This document shows, in pieces, positions 14,894-22,843 of a DNA stretch of 32,356 nt. The notes under the pieces were generated by a model, which saw only the letters and a list, made by a program, of their open reading frames with translations, made no database searches and was not told the DNA's origin. The translations under genes were made by a program, and so were the position numbers. The stretch covers positions 1 through 32,356 of the forward strand of contig JAIVIG010000286.1 in NCBI GenBank assembly GCA_020200675.1, given 5' to 3'. The stretch comes from Actinomycetota bacterium. GTDB taxonomy: Bacteria > Actinomycetota > Rubrobacteria > Rubrobacterales > Rubrobacteraceae. The stretch's first letter is position 1. Every line of letters starts with the position of its first letter.

Positions 14894-15053
14894 CTTCACC
14901 AAAATAGAGCGTTCCCGCCTCCGAGCCGTCCTGCGTCTGTTCGGCGCCGCAGCCGATCAGGAGCCCCATCGAACCCATCGCCCCCAGACCCAGAAAAGTC
15001 TTGCAGCTTATGCGCCTGCGGCTTAGCCCGGGCCTTGTCTTCGCGCCGTCCAC
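14894..15053 (-). pseudogene. N-terminal stub of a Tat/lipoprotein sugar-binding protein
   Basis: GTG 15053 follows AGGAGG. The translation has a Tat-like motif SRRRISCKTFLGLG (residues 11-24) and a lipobox LIGC ending at Cys35, then GSEAGTLYFGEE, after which it runs into the ROK kinase remnant in a different frame at about 14885-14897. The remainder of the binding protein, and presumably its permeases, are missing. The frame continues for only a few residues (YRSTLPSARA) to a stop, so only a short lipoprotein of about 64 residues could be made. Confidence 0.65.
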
Positions 15054-15083
15054 ACTCCTCCTGTATTCGCAATCCCTGGAACA

Positions 15084-15089
15084 AGTATA
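15084..15089 (-). promoter_or_regulatory. Candidate -10 box before the lipoprotein stub
   Basis: TATACT on the minus strand, 30 bases before the GTG. No matching -35 is seen. If active it would now drive the stub, the ROK remnant, manA and the fructokinase. Confidence 0.25.
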
Positions 15090-15136
15090 GACATCCTACA
15101 AACCTGGCGCTGATGAGATCCGGTTTTCTCCTGGAG

Positions 15137-15952
15137 CTAGGTACTCGCCAGGTGTCGGTCTAGCTTGTCGAGCAAGGCGGTCGGGAGCGGGAACGCGTGC
15201 CGAGCGGAGAGGTCGTCCATCAGCTCTCGCCCCCACTCCCAGGCGGATCGGTAAGCGCGCGTCAGCTGATCCGGCTCCAACGCCGCGGTACAAGTTTGGA
15301 ATCGCGCGTAGGAGGCCGGCGAGACGTCCTCTTCCAGACGCCGGGATGGGCTCAGCCAGTTGGCAGTGCTCCTCTCCGCGAGCCGCGCTGTATGGAGCAG
15401 GTGCCGGTGGACGAGGGCGAGGAACGCCAGGGATCGGGCGTACTCGCCCCGCATGAGGAGATTGCTGCCCATCAACGTCCAGTTGATCAGGCCATAACAC
15501 GAGGATCTGGCTTGCTCCGGCGTGTCCTGATCCGGCGGGCGACGGACGAGGTTGCTTACCAGTCGGGTCAATCCGCCGTCGCTGTCCAGTAGCACCGCCG
15601 ACTCGACCGACGGGAACCAGGCGGTACGCCACCCCTCGATCAGGTCGACGTCCGAGGCTTTCTCGAAGTGGAACTCGCCCCTGACGAGGTTCTCGAAGAT
15701 GGCGGTGCCGTTCCCGAACTCATTCACGTAGTAGAGCCCGACGGAGGCTATCCGGGCGACCCATGCTCCCTCGTCCACCTCGTCGAGCGCCTCGTCGAGC
15801 GCCTCGTCTCGAAAGAAGAAGTAGAACTCAATGTCCGAGAATCGGTCTCCTTCTCCCTGCGCGAACGAGCCATACATCAGCGCCGCCACCACGCGCTCGT
15901 CCCGTTCACAGGTCTCGCGGACCGCTTCGATCATGGCTTCTTGTTCGAGCAT
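15137..15952 (-). CDS. Lnu(B/F)-like lincosamide nucleotidyltransferase homologue
   Basis: 271 residues, the full length of Lnu(B)/Lnu(F) proteins. ATG 15952 has GGAGG six bases upstream. The N-terminal nucleotidyltransferase core is intact: Gly28-Ser29 in ALMYGSFAQGEGDRFSDIEF, with Asp40 and Glu42 as the metal-binding pair. Further matches to the Lnu family run through the protein: LYYVNEFGNGTAIFENLVRGEFHF, INWTLMGSNLLMRGEYARSL, and AERSTANWLSPSRRLEEDVS. Known Lnu enzymes transfer AMP to lincomycin/clindamycin. Whether this homologue does so, or adenylylates another compound, cannot be read from the sequence. No mobile element is adjacent. Flanked by decayed sugar genes on the left and a PfkB kinase on the right. 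Confidence 0.85.
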   Translation of the reverse strand: MLEQEAMIEAVRETCERDERVVAALMYGSFAQGEGDRFSDIEFYFFFRDEALDEALDEVDEGAWVARIASVGLYYVNEFGNGTAIFENLVRGEFHFEKASDVDLIEGWRTAWFPSVESAVLLDSDGGLTRLVSNLVRRPPDQDTPEQARSSCYGLINWTLMGSNLLMRGEYARSLAFLALVHRHLLHTARLAERSTANWLSPSRRLEEDVSPASYARFQTCTAALEPDQLTRAYRSAWEWGRELMDDLSARHAFPLPTALLDKLDRHLAST

Positions 15953-16104
15953 TGGAGCCTCCTTACTTCCTCGGCGTCGTCCGGTAAGAGGGTTGCGCGG
16001 AGATGAGAGGTTAGCCGGTCCTGGGAAGAAACAGCGAACGCAGCGGGGATCTGTGTCGGACGGAGGCCTAGCTCATGGCCTCCAATCTAGCATAGGCCAA
16101 GAAG

Positions 16105-17040
16105 TCAAGAAAGCCGCGTTAGGTACACCTGGGGGAGCAGGTCATCCACCTCGTCGGGGCGAATCTCGCCGGAGGTTGGGGTGAGCGCGTTGGCGGCGGC
16201 GCAGGCGGTGCTGTAGACAGCGGCGTCGAGGACGGACGCGCCCCGGCTGAGGGAGAGCAGGGTACCCGCCGCCATAACATCTCCGGAGCCGATAGGGTTT
16301 ACCGCCTCCACCCGCGGCGGCTCGACACTCCACAGCCCGCCAGAGTCGTCGCCGAGCATAGACCCGGAAGCCCCCTCCGAGACGAACGCCCACCTGGCTC
16401 CCGCGTCGGTGAGCGCGGCGACGGCGGCGCGGGCGTCGGGCTCGCCGTTCGGGAGGTTCAGGGTGGCCGCGACTTCTTCCAGGTTCGGCTTGACCAGGAA
16501 GGGGCCCTCTTCGAGAGCGGCGCGTAACGGGGCTTTCTGGGCATCCACGAGCACCCGCACGCCGGCTTCGCGCGCAGCCTTTGCGAGCCGGGCGTAGAAG
16601 TCGTCGGGAACGCCGGGTGGGAAGGAGCCGATGAGGCAGAGAGCCCGGGCCTCCTTGAGGTTTTCGGCCACGATCTCTTCGAGTGCGGCGACGTCCCTCT
16701 CGGAGACGGGGAGCGCCTCTTCCACCAGCTCCGTCACTGGACCGTCGTCGGGGATCAAGGTCGCGCAGGTTCGCGTCGGAGCGTCGTCTTCCGTCCAGAC
16801 GACCTCGTGCGGCACGCCCTGCGCGTCGAGCTCTCGCGCTACGAAGCGCCCCGGATCTCCGCCCAGAAAGGTCGCGAGCAGCGCCCGGCCTCCGAGCACC
16901 GTGGCCGCCCGGGCGGCGTTGACCACCTTTCCCGACGCGGTGACACGCACCTCGTACGCCCGGTTTACGGCGCCGGGTTCGAGGCTCCCGAAGCGCAGCG
17001 TACGTTGCATCGCGGGCGTCCCGCCAACAAACAGGATCAC
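16105..17040 (-). CDS. PfkB sugar kinase, 1-phosphofructokinase/tagatose-6-phosphate kinase group
   Basis: 311 residues from GTG 17040; this start gives the family N-terminus ILFVGGTPAMQRTL, and the longer frame upstream runs into a dispersed repeat. It has ASGKVVNAARAATVLGG where the family has GGKGxNVAR, then LVDAQKAPL, VKPNLEEVAATL and the catalytic block VNPIGSGDVMAAG with its Asp base. The family phosphorylates fructose-1-phosphate or tagatose-6-phosphate to the bisphosphate. It follows the FGGY kinase on the same strand by 65 bases, so it is probably the last gene of the large leftward cluster and could supply the bisphosphate or other substrate for the DhnA-type aldolase. Confidence 0.85.
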   Translation of the reverse strand: MILFVGGTPAMQRTLRFGSLEPGAVNRAYEVRVTASGKVVNAARAATVLGGRALLATFLGGDPGRFVARELDAQGVPHEVVWTEDDAPTRTCATLIPDDGPVTELVEEALPVSERDVAALEEIVAENLKEARALCLIGSFPPGVPDDFYARLAKAAREAGVRVLVDAQKAPLRAALEEGPFLVKPNLEEVAATLNLPNGEPDARAAVAALTDAGARWAFVSEGASGSMLGDDSGGLWSVEPPRVEAVNPIGSGDVMAAGTLLSLSRGASVLDAAVYSTACAAANALTPTSGEIRPDEVDDLLPQVYLTRLS

Positions 17041-17063
17041 GACAGATCCGCCTTCAATCTCTT

Positions 17064-17087
17064 GGCTGACTGCTGATGGCTGACAGC
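17064..17087. repeat. Dispersed GCTGATGGCTGACAGC-type repeat, copy C
   Basis: A short run of alternating GGCTGAC/TGCTGATGGC units between the FGGY and PfkB genes; related to the arm of the hairpin at 3411-3469 and to 3011-3030. Confidence 0.45.
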
Positions 17088-17105
17088 TCCTCCCGAAGGG
17101 AGGAC

Positions 17106-18611
17106 TCACCCCAGGTGCGGCCAGACGGGCTCCAGGGCGCCTACGAGGCCCATGTAGGTCTCGTAGGCCCCGGCGTACCGTTCGCTGTTCCTCGCGTCGG
17201 GCTCGTGGATGCGGAACCTGCGGACCACGTTATCGGTGGCGTCGTTCAACGAGTCGTAGACGCCGATCCCGACCCCGGCGCACAGGGCCGCGCCCAGAGC
17301 CCCCGTCTCCCCGGCGCCGGTGACCTCGACGGTCTCGTTCAGGGCGTCGGCGAACATTTGGGACCAGACGTCGCTGCTGGATCCCCCGCCCGTGAGCCGT
17401 ACGCGCTTCACGTCGAAGGCGTCTCGCAACAGGTCGACGTGGGTCTTGTGGTTGAAGACGGTGCCTTCGAGGAGGGCGCGCAGCACGTGGCCTCTCGTGT
17501 GCCAGCCGCGCAGGCCAAAGAAACCACCGGATGCTTCGTCGCCGTGCGGGGAGGAGTAGAGGAACGGGTGATAGAAGACCCGCGGCTCCTCGTTCATCAC
17601 CCCTTGGACCTCCCGGTTCACGAACGCGAAGGGGGAAGCCCCGATCTCTTCGGAGGCTTTCATCTCCATCGGGCACATCCGCTGCACGAACCACTCCAGG
17701 TTCGTGGCGCTCGTCGGGGAGGCGGACATGTTGAGGTACAGGCCGGGCTGGACGAAGTTGCGGCAGGCCGCGCCCTCGACGAAGGTAGGCTCGTCGTTGA
17801 CGACCTCGTTGATGGACCAGGTCCCGGCGATCATGGTGAGGTCGCCCGGTTTCATGCAGCCGACGCCCACGGAGGAGCAGTCCACGTCGTGCGCCCCGGC
17901 GACGACCGGCGTACCGGCCTTGAGCCCCGTGAGCCGGGCCGCTTCTTTGGTCACCTCGCCGACCGTCTCGGTGCAGCCGGCTATGGGCGGAAGCATCCCG
18001 CGGACTTCCTCGAGGCCGTAGATGGAGAACGCCTCGTCGGAGTAGTCTTGCGTGCGGACGTCGGTGAAGCCGCTACTCGCTTCGGAGGGGTCGGTGGCCA
18101 ACTCGCCGGTGAGCTTGTAGCGGATCCAGTCCTTCGCGTACACAGCCCAGCGCGTCTTCTCCAACACCTCCGGCTGGTTCTCCTTGAACCACGCCAGGAG
18201 GACGGGCGGTAGCGCCGCGAAGGGACGCTGTCCGTTGAACTCGAGGACCTTGTCGCCCACTCCCGACTCGTTCCAGCGCGCGAGCAGCTTGTGCGCCCTG
18301 GAGTCCATGGACTGGATGCCGGCGCGCACCGGCTCCCCGTTCTCGTCCATCAGGTAGATACCGTCGCCGTGTCCCGACATGCCGACCGCCGAGATCTCGC
18401 CGCCCTCGATCTTGGCCGCCAGGATCGCCTCGCGCACCGCCGTCTGGGCGTTCTCCCAGACGGTGTTCATGTCCTGCTCGACCCAGCGCGGCTGCGGGTT
18501 CACCTGCTTGTTGTTGACGCTCCCCACGCCGCGCTCGTAACCTTCCTCATCGAACACGACCGCCTTCGTACTCGTGTTCCCACTATCTATCCCGAGCAAG
18601 TACCGGCTCAT
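17106..18611 (-). CDS. FGGY-family carbohydrate kinase (xylulose/erythritol kinase-like)
   Basis: 501 residues, full length. ATG 18611 overlaps the stop of the preceding dehydrogenase gene as ATGA. N-terminal ATP/sugar domain: YLLGIDSGNTSTKAVVFD, then AVGMSGHGDGIYLMDENG and IQSMDSRAHKL with the sugar-contacting residues. Second domain: GTPVVAGAHDVDCSSVGVG (catalytic Asp), MIAGTWSINEVV, and RVRLTGGGSSSDVWSQMFADALN. The GHGDGxY pattern is seen in the L-xylulose kinase/erythritol kinase branch rather than in glycerol kinase. It likely phosphorylates a pentulose or tetritol; the adjacent oxidoreductase and aldolase are presumed to act on related intermediates. Substrate is inference. Confidence 0.88.
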   Translation of the reverse strand: MSRYLLGIDSGNTSTKAVVFDEEGYERGVGSVNNKQVNPQPRWVEQDMNTVWENAQTAVREAILAAKIEGGEISAVGMSGHGDGIYLMDENGEPVRAGIQSMDSRAHKLLARWNESGVGDKVLEFNGQRPFAALPPVLLAWFKENQPEVLEKTRWAVYAKDWIRYKLTGELATDPSEASSGFTDVRTQDYSDEAFSIYGLEEVRGMLPPIAGCTETVGEVTKEAARLTGLKAGTPVVAGAHDVDCSSVGVGCMKPGDLTMIAGTWSINEVVNDEPTFVEGAACRNFVQPGLYLNMSASPTSATNLEWFVQRMCPMEMKASEEIGASPFAFVNREVQGVMNEEPRVFYHPFLYSSPHGDEASGGFFGLRGWHTRGHVLRALLEGTVFNHKTHVDLLRDAFDVKRVRLTGGGSSSDVWSQMFADALNETVEVTGAGETGALGAALCAGVGIGVYDSLNDATDNVVRRFRIHEPDARNSERYAGAYETYMGLVGALEPVWPHLG

Positions 18612-19660
18612 GTCTTCTCCAGACTCTCAGCGTTGACCGTGTTCGTCGCGCCCCCGGTCTCCGCTATCTCCTTCACCGCCTCGGCGACCATCCTTACGGA
18701 GTTCTCCCAGGTGCTCGTGGTGCTTCCAGCTATGTGCGGGGTCAGGGTGACGTTCTCCAGCTCCACCCAGGGGTTCCCCTCGCCCAGAGGCTCGTCGTCG
18801 TGGACGTCGAGCGCGGCTCCCGCAATGCGGCCTTCCTTCAGTACCTCGTAGAGGTCGTCGTAGCGGACCATGCGGCTGCGAGCGTTGTTGATGAAGTAGG
18901 CGGTCGGCTTCATCAGCTCGAAGTGTTCCTTTCCGATGAAGCGCCGCGTCTCGTCCGTCAGCCGCGCGTGCAGGCTTACGAAGTCCGATTCGCAGAAGAT
19001 GCGATCCATGTCTTCGACCTTCTCGCCGCCGTAGGAGGAGATCGTCTCCTCGTCCACGTACGGATCGTAGACGAGGAGTTTGACGTTAAAGCCCGAGATG
19101 CGGGGCGCAAGCTGGCGGGCGACCTGGCCGAAACCGATCAAACCCACCGTACACCCGTACAGGTCGTAGGGCGTCTGCGGGAACTCCTTGGGCCACTTGC
19201 CGGCCCGGATGCCGCGATCCACCCGCGCTATGTCCCTCGTCTCGGCCAGCATCAGCGCGATGGCTTGCTCGGCGACCGCCGGGGCGTTCCGGCCCACCAG
19301 GTTCACGACCGCGATGCCACGATCCGAAGCGACCTCGACGTTCACGTTCTCGTAGCCCGCGCGGGCCACGACCACGGCCTTCAAGTTCGGACCGACCTCC
19401 AGAACCGCTTCCGGGATCGGGGCGAAATGGACCGCTATCACCTCGGCGTCGCCGACGGCCTCGACGATCTCCTCCGGCGTCGGCACGGCTTCGGGGCCGT
19501 CCTGCTCCATGATTTGCTGCAGGTGGTGCTGGTCCTCGGCCTTCTCGCCGGCCCAGGAGACCTCCCGGATCGTTCCGGAGTCGCCCCCCATCTCCTTCTC
19601 TATGGCCTCCTTGAACCGCTCCGAGGAGAGGAACAGGTCGCCGACACACAGGACCTCCAT
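18608..19660 (-). CDS. D-2-hydroxyacid dehydrogenase family oxidoreductase
   Basis: 350 residues, normal length for the family. ATG 19660 lies four bases after the aldolase stop with GGAGG inside that gene's end. The NAD-binding motif is GLIGFGQVARQLAP (about residue 170), followed by VYDPYVDEE. Catalytic residues are visible: Arg in NNARSRMVRYDDL, Glu in DVHDDEPLGEGNPW, and His in TPHIAGSTTST. It is related to phosphoglycerate and glyoxylate/hydroxypyruvate reductases, but clustering with an FGGY kinase and DhnA-type aldolase suggests a sugar-acid or sugar-derived substrate. Overlaps the next gene by four bases. Confidence 0.88.
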   Translation of the reverse strand: MEVLCVGDLFLSSERFKEAIEKEMGGDSGTIREVSWAGEKAEDQHHLQQIMEQDGPEAVPTPEEIVEAVGDAEVIAVHFAPIPEAVLEVGPNLKAVVVARAGYENVNVEVASDRGIAVVNLVGRNAPAVAEQAIALMLAETRDIARVDRGIRAGKWPKEFPQTPYDLYGCTVGLIGFGQVARQLAPRISGFNVKLLVYDPYVDEETISSYGGEKVEDMDRIFCESDFVSLHARLTDETRRFIGKEHFELMKPTAYFINNARSRMVRYDDLYEVLKEGRIAGAALDVHDDEPLGEGNPWVELENVTLTPHIAGSTTSTWENSVRMVAEAVKEIAETGGATNTVNAESLEKT

Positions 19661-19664
19661 GCCG

Positions 19665-20459
19665 CTACCTCCTCACCGAAACGCCGTGGACGACCTCCCG
19701 GAGGGAGGCGGACATCTTCGCCGGCTCGTCGGCCTGCCAGACGTTCCTCCCGAAGATGAGCCCGCGGGCGCCGGCCTCGATCGCGCCCCGGGCGTTCTCC
19801 AGGACAGCCTCCTCGGAGCCTCCCTTCGCCCCTCCCAGGGTGAGGACGGGAACCGGGCATTCCTCTACCACGGCGGCCATCGTCTCCGGGTCGCCGGTGT
19901 ACTCGGTCTTTATGGCGTCGGCCCCGAGCTCGGCGGCTATGCGGCAGCAGTACGCGAGCAGGTCCTGGTCCTTTTTGTCGGACATGCGCGAGCCCCACAG
20001 CGTCGCCTCCACGATCAGGGGCAGCCCGACCCGGCGCGCCTCGTGCGCGGCCCCGGCGATGGCTTGGGCGTTGTCGGCGAACATCGTGCCTTCTTCGGGG
20101 CCCATGATCAGATACATCACCATGGCCCCGGCTCCCAGGGCGGCGGCCTCTTGCGGGGAACATATGACCCGGTAGTGTTCCCCGATGTCTTTCATGCGTT
20201 CGTCCAGGATCGTCCAGTCCGCGCGCAGGACGGGGACCGGAGCCCCCCTGAAGGCGAACAGGTGATAAGCCTGCTTCAGTAGGCCGGGCGAGATCAGGAC
20301 CCCGTCCGGCTCGCCGGCTACTATGTTCTCGACCACCTCTAAGGGCTTTCCGGCCTCCGGCGACACCCTGAGGTTCGTCCCGTGATCGAAAGCAGTTATG
20401 AAAGATCGCCCACTCTCCCGGTCGAATAACCGGCCAAGCCTCAACTCCGCACCGCTCAT
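19665..20459 (-). CDS. Class I DhnA/LsrF-type aldolase
   Basis: 264 residues, a Schiff-base (beta/alpha)8 enzyme of the DeoC/FbaB (DhnA) superfamily. Family features: ITAFDHGTNL (Asp25-His26), DGVLISPGLL, and the Schiff-base lysine Lys184 in GADAIKTEYTGD, then PVPVLTLGGAKGG and ARGLIFGRNVWQ that form the phosphate site. Relatives cleave fructose-1,6-bisphosphate, sulfofructose phosphate or the phosphorylated autoinducer-2 product (LsrF). Because the cluster's class II aldolase is broken, this is the only aldolase visible in the window. A 70-base gap separates it from rpe; SD is GGAAAGAG. Confidence 0.85.
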   Translation of the reverse strand: MSGAELRLGRLFDRESGRSFITAFDHGTNLRVSPEAGKPLEVVENIVAGEPDGVLISPGLLKQAYHLFAFRGAPVPVLRADWTILDERMKDIGEHYRVICSPQEAAALGAGAMVMYLIMGPEEGTMFADNAQAIAGAAHEARRVGLPLIVEATLWGSRMSDKKDQDLLAYCCRIAAELGADAIKTEYTGDPETMAAVVEECPVPVLTLGGAKGGSEEAVLENARGAIEAGARGLIFGRNVWQADEPAKMSASLREVVHGVSVRR

Positions 20460-20529
20460 CTCTTTCCTTCCCTGGCTCCCGAGCCAATTATGCCTTCTTG
20501 CCGAAATTCGCCGCTACCTCGGGATTCCT

Positions 20530-21225
20530 TCAAGAGACGCCACGACTTGCCTGTCCGATAGCGCGACGTCCCGATTCGAGGATCTTGCGCATCTCCTGAT
20601 CCGGCTCGCCCTTATATACAGCCGATCCGGCGACCAACACCCGGGCGCCGGCCTCCGCCACGATCGAGGACGTCTCCTCGTTGATGCCGCCGTCCACCTC
20701 TATGGGCAGGTCGGTCATCTCTCTCAGACGACGGATCTTGTCCGCCATCTCCGTGATGAAGCTCTGGCCCCCGAAGCCTGGGTTGACGCTCATGACCAGG
20801 ATAAAGTCCAGGTAGGGTAGCGCCCACTCGACTATCTCCGGTGAGGTGGTTGGGTTCAGAGCTACCCCGGCCTCGGCGCCGCCGCTCCGGATCATCTCGA
20901 GCGTGCGGTGCAGGTGCGTGACCGCCTCTGGTTGGACCGAGATACTCGCCACGCCCGCGTCCAGGAAGGCGGGTATGAGGTTGTCCGGGTTCTCGACCAT
21001 GAGGTGGGCGTCCACCGGGAGGTCCGTCTCCGGGACGAGCGAGGCGGCGACCACCGGTCCGATGGTCAGGTTCGGGACGAAGTGGTTATCCATGGTGTCG
21101 AAGTGGATCAGCTCCGCCCCGCCCTCCTCGGCCTTTCGCACCTCGTCCGCCAGGTGGGCGAAGTTGGCCGCGAGGATCGAAGGCCCGCCGACCAGCCTGC
21201 CTCCCAGTTGGGAAAAGAGTCCCAC
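20530..21225 (-). CDS. rpe: Ribulose-phosphate 3-epimerase
   Basis: 231 residues; interconverts ribulose-5-phosphate and xylulose-5-phosphate. Start GTG 21225 with GGAGGT ten bases upstream. Conserved metal/catalytic motifs: SILAANFAHL (13-24), HFDTMDNHFVPN (41-52, His41 and Asp43), VDAHLMV, VMSVNPGFGGQSFI and IEVDGGI (second catalytic Asp). The C-terminus GSAVYKGEP closes the phosphate site. It follows PPK2 by 29 bases. Together with RpiA in the same run it supplies both pentose-phosphate isomerisations, fitting the FGGY kinases. Confidence 0.93.
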   Translation of the reverse strand: MGLFSQLGGRLVGGPSILAANFAHLADEVRKAEEGGAELIHFDTMDNHFVPNLTIGPVVAASLVPETDLPVDAHLMVENPDNLIPAFLDAGVASISVQPEAVTHLHRTLEMIRSGGAEAGVALNPTTSPEIVEWALPYLDFILVMSVNPGFGGQSFITEMADKIRRLREMTDLPIEVDGGINEETSSIVAEAGARVLVAGSAVYKGEPDQEMRKILESGRRAIGQASRGVS

Positions 21226-21254
21226 GCGCTACAGACCTCCTTCTCTGGTACGGT

Positions 21255-22148
21255 TCAGTCCGGGATCTCGACCTTCTCCAGGCCCTCTTCGGCCGGGGGG
21301 AAGCGCGGGTCCATCGCTTCCAGGGTGTCGGCGATGGTACGGGCGATGACGAGGTTGCGGTACCATTTCTTGTTGGCCGGCACCACGTACCACGGCGCCC
21401 ACTCCGTCGAGCAGGCGCCGATCGCGTCCTCGAACGCCTCCTGGTAGGCGTCCCAGAACGCCCGCTCCTTTATGTCGTTGGAGGAGAACTTCCACCGCTT
21501 GTCCGGGTCGTCCAGCCGGCTCTCGAGCCGCTTTTTCTGCTCCTCTTTGGAGATGTGCAGATAGAACTTGAGCACGGTCATCCCGTTCAGGACCAGGCCG
21601 CGCTCGAAGTTGTTTATTAGCTCGTAGCGCTTCCTCCAAACCTCCTCGGGCACCAGATCCTTGACGCGCACCACGAGCACGTCCTCGTAGTGGGAGCGGT
21701 TGAAGATACCTATGCGGCCCACAGCGGGCGCGCTCTTGTGGTAGCGCCAGAGGAAGTCGTGGTTTCGCTCCTCGGCCGAAGGCGCCTTGAAGGAGGAGAC
21801 CCGGCACCCTTGAGGGTTAACGCCCTCGAAGACGTGCTTTATGGTGCCGTCCTTCCCCCCGGTATCCATCGCCTGCAAGACGATCAAGAGCCCCTGTTTG
21901 TTCTCCGCGTAGAGCTTCTCCTGGAGGTCCTGAATGCGCCGGCGCTGGACCTCGAGCTCCTTCCTGACGTCCTTCTTCCTCTCGTAGCGCCCGGACTCGT
22001 CGGGGTCTACGCTCGATAGCCTGAATCGCTTGCCGGGCTCGACTCGGTAGCGCGCGTAGTCGGGCTTCGGTGGCGGATCCTCGACCACGAACTTCTCCGG
22101 CGCCGCCGTCTTCTCCACGCCGATGTCCTGTAAGTTGCCCTGGCTCAA
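21255..22148 (-). CDS. Polyphosphate kinase 2 family (polyphosphate:nucleotide phosphotransferase)
   Basis: 297 residues. I place the start at TTG 22148, which overlaps the rpiA stop as TTGA and has AAGGAG seven bases upstream; a longer frame runs inside rpiA. P-loop-like Walker A at residues 93-102 (AMDTGGKDGT, Lys99), the lid/Walker B at 147-154 (GIFNRSHYEDVLVV), and KFYLHISKEEQKKRL further on. Uses polyphosphate to phosphorylate nucleoside mono- or diphosphates, or the reverse. Its place between rpiA and rpe in a sugar-kinase cluster suggests it regenerates nucleotide triphosphate for the kinases. Class and direction cannot be told from sequence alone. Confidence 0.9.
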   Translation of the reverse strand: MSQGNLQDIGVEKTAAPEKFVVEDPPPKPDYARYRVEPGKRFRLSSVDPDESGRYERKKDVRKELEVQRRRIQDLQEKLYAENKQGLLIVLQAMDTGGKDGTIKHVFEGVNPQGCRVSSFKAPSAEERNHDFLWRYHKSAPAVGRIGIFNRSHYEDVLVVRVKDLVPEEVWRKRYELINNFERGLVLNGMTVLKFYLHISKEEQKKRLESRLDDPDKRWKFSSNDIKERAFWDAYQEAFEDAIGACSTEWAPWYVVPANKKWYRNLVIARTIADTLEAMDPRFPPAEEGLEKVEIPD

Positions 22149-22843
22149 AACTGCTCCTTCACAGTAAAGGTCTCTACCCCATCCGCGCGCCCCACCACGG
22201 CGGCGCGGACCAGGCCGAGAAAGAGGCCGGTCTCTATCACGCCGGGGATACACTTCATCCGTGCCCCCAGCGCCTCGGGGTCCGGGATCTCATCGAAGAG
22301 GCAGTCCACCGTGTAGTGGCCTCCGTCGGTGACGAACGGCCGGTTCGGGGCCTCTGTCCTTAGCCTCGCGTTGCGGGCCAGCGAGACAAGGGCGTCCAGC
22401 GTCGCCTCCCAGCCGAAGGGCTCGACCTCGACCGGCAGGGTGCCTTCGCCCAGAGCGTCCACCAGCTTCGACTCCCCGGCGACGACGATGAGGCCGTTCT
22501 GTCCGGCGTGGGCGACGATCTTCTCCCGCAAGAGCGCGCCGCCGCGGCCTTTGATCAGGGCGAGACCCGGCCCGATCTCGTCCGCCCCGTCTATGGTCAA
22601 GACGGGCCGGGCCTCGGCGAGCGTGACGAGCGGTATCCCGACCTCCTCCGCCAGGTCTGCCGTCCGAGCCGAGGTCGGGATGCCCCGCACGTCCCGGAGC
22701 TCTCCACCGGCAAGTAGCTCTCCCAACCTTCTGACGGCGTGGGAGGCCGCAAAGCCCGTGCCCAGCCCCACGACCATCCCGCTCTCGACGTACTCGTCGA
22801 CCGCCTGTTTCGCGGCGCGCTCGGGAGCGTCGCCGCTAGACAT
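22145..22843 (-). CDS. rpiA: Ribose-5-phosphate isomerase A
   Basis: 232 residues; interconverts ribose-5-phosphate and ribulose-5-phosphate. Motifs: VVGLGTGFAASHAVRRL (24-40), IPTSARTADLAEEVGIPL, the catalytic TIDGADEIGPGLALIKGRGGAL (Asp and Glu) and REKIVAHAG. The KGRGGAL motif replaces the more common KGGGGAL. ATG 22843 overlaps the GH65 stop by eight bases, and the PPK2 start overlaps the rpiA stop, so the three are translationally linked. Confidence 0.93.
   Translation of the reverse strand: MSSGDAPERAAKQAVDEYVESGMVVGLGTGFAASHAVRRLGELLAGGELRDVRGIPTSARTADLAEEVGIPLVTLAEARPVLTIDGADEIGPGLALIKGRGGALLREKIVAHAGQNGLIVVAGESKLVDALGEGTLPVEVEPFGWEATLDALVSLARNARLRTEAPNRPFVTDGGHYTVDCLFDEIPDPEALGARMKCIPGVIETGLFLGLVRAAVVGRADGVETFTVKEQF

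Noticed and set aside
20530-21225. MDNHF in Rpe as an unusual substitution for MDGHF
   Set aside because: MDNH is also the normal form in well-known Rpe enzymes such as that of Escherichia coli.
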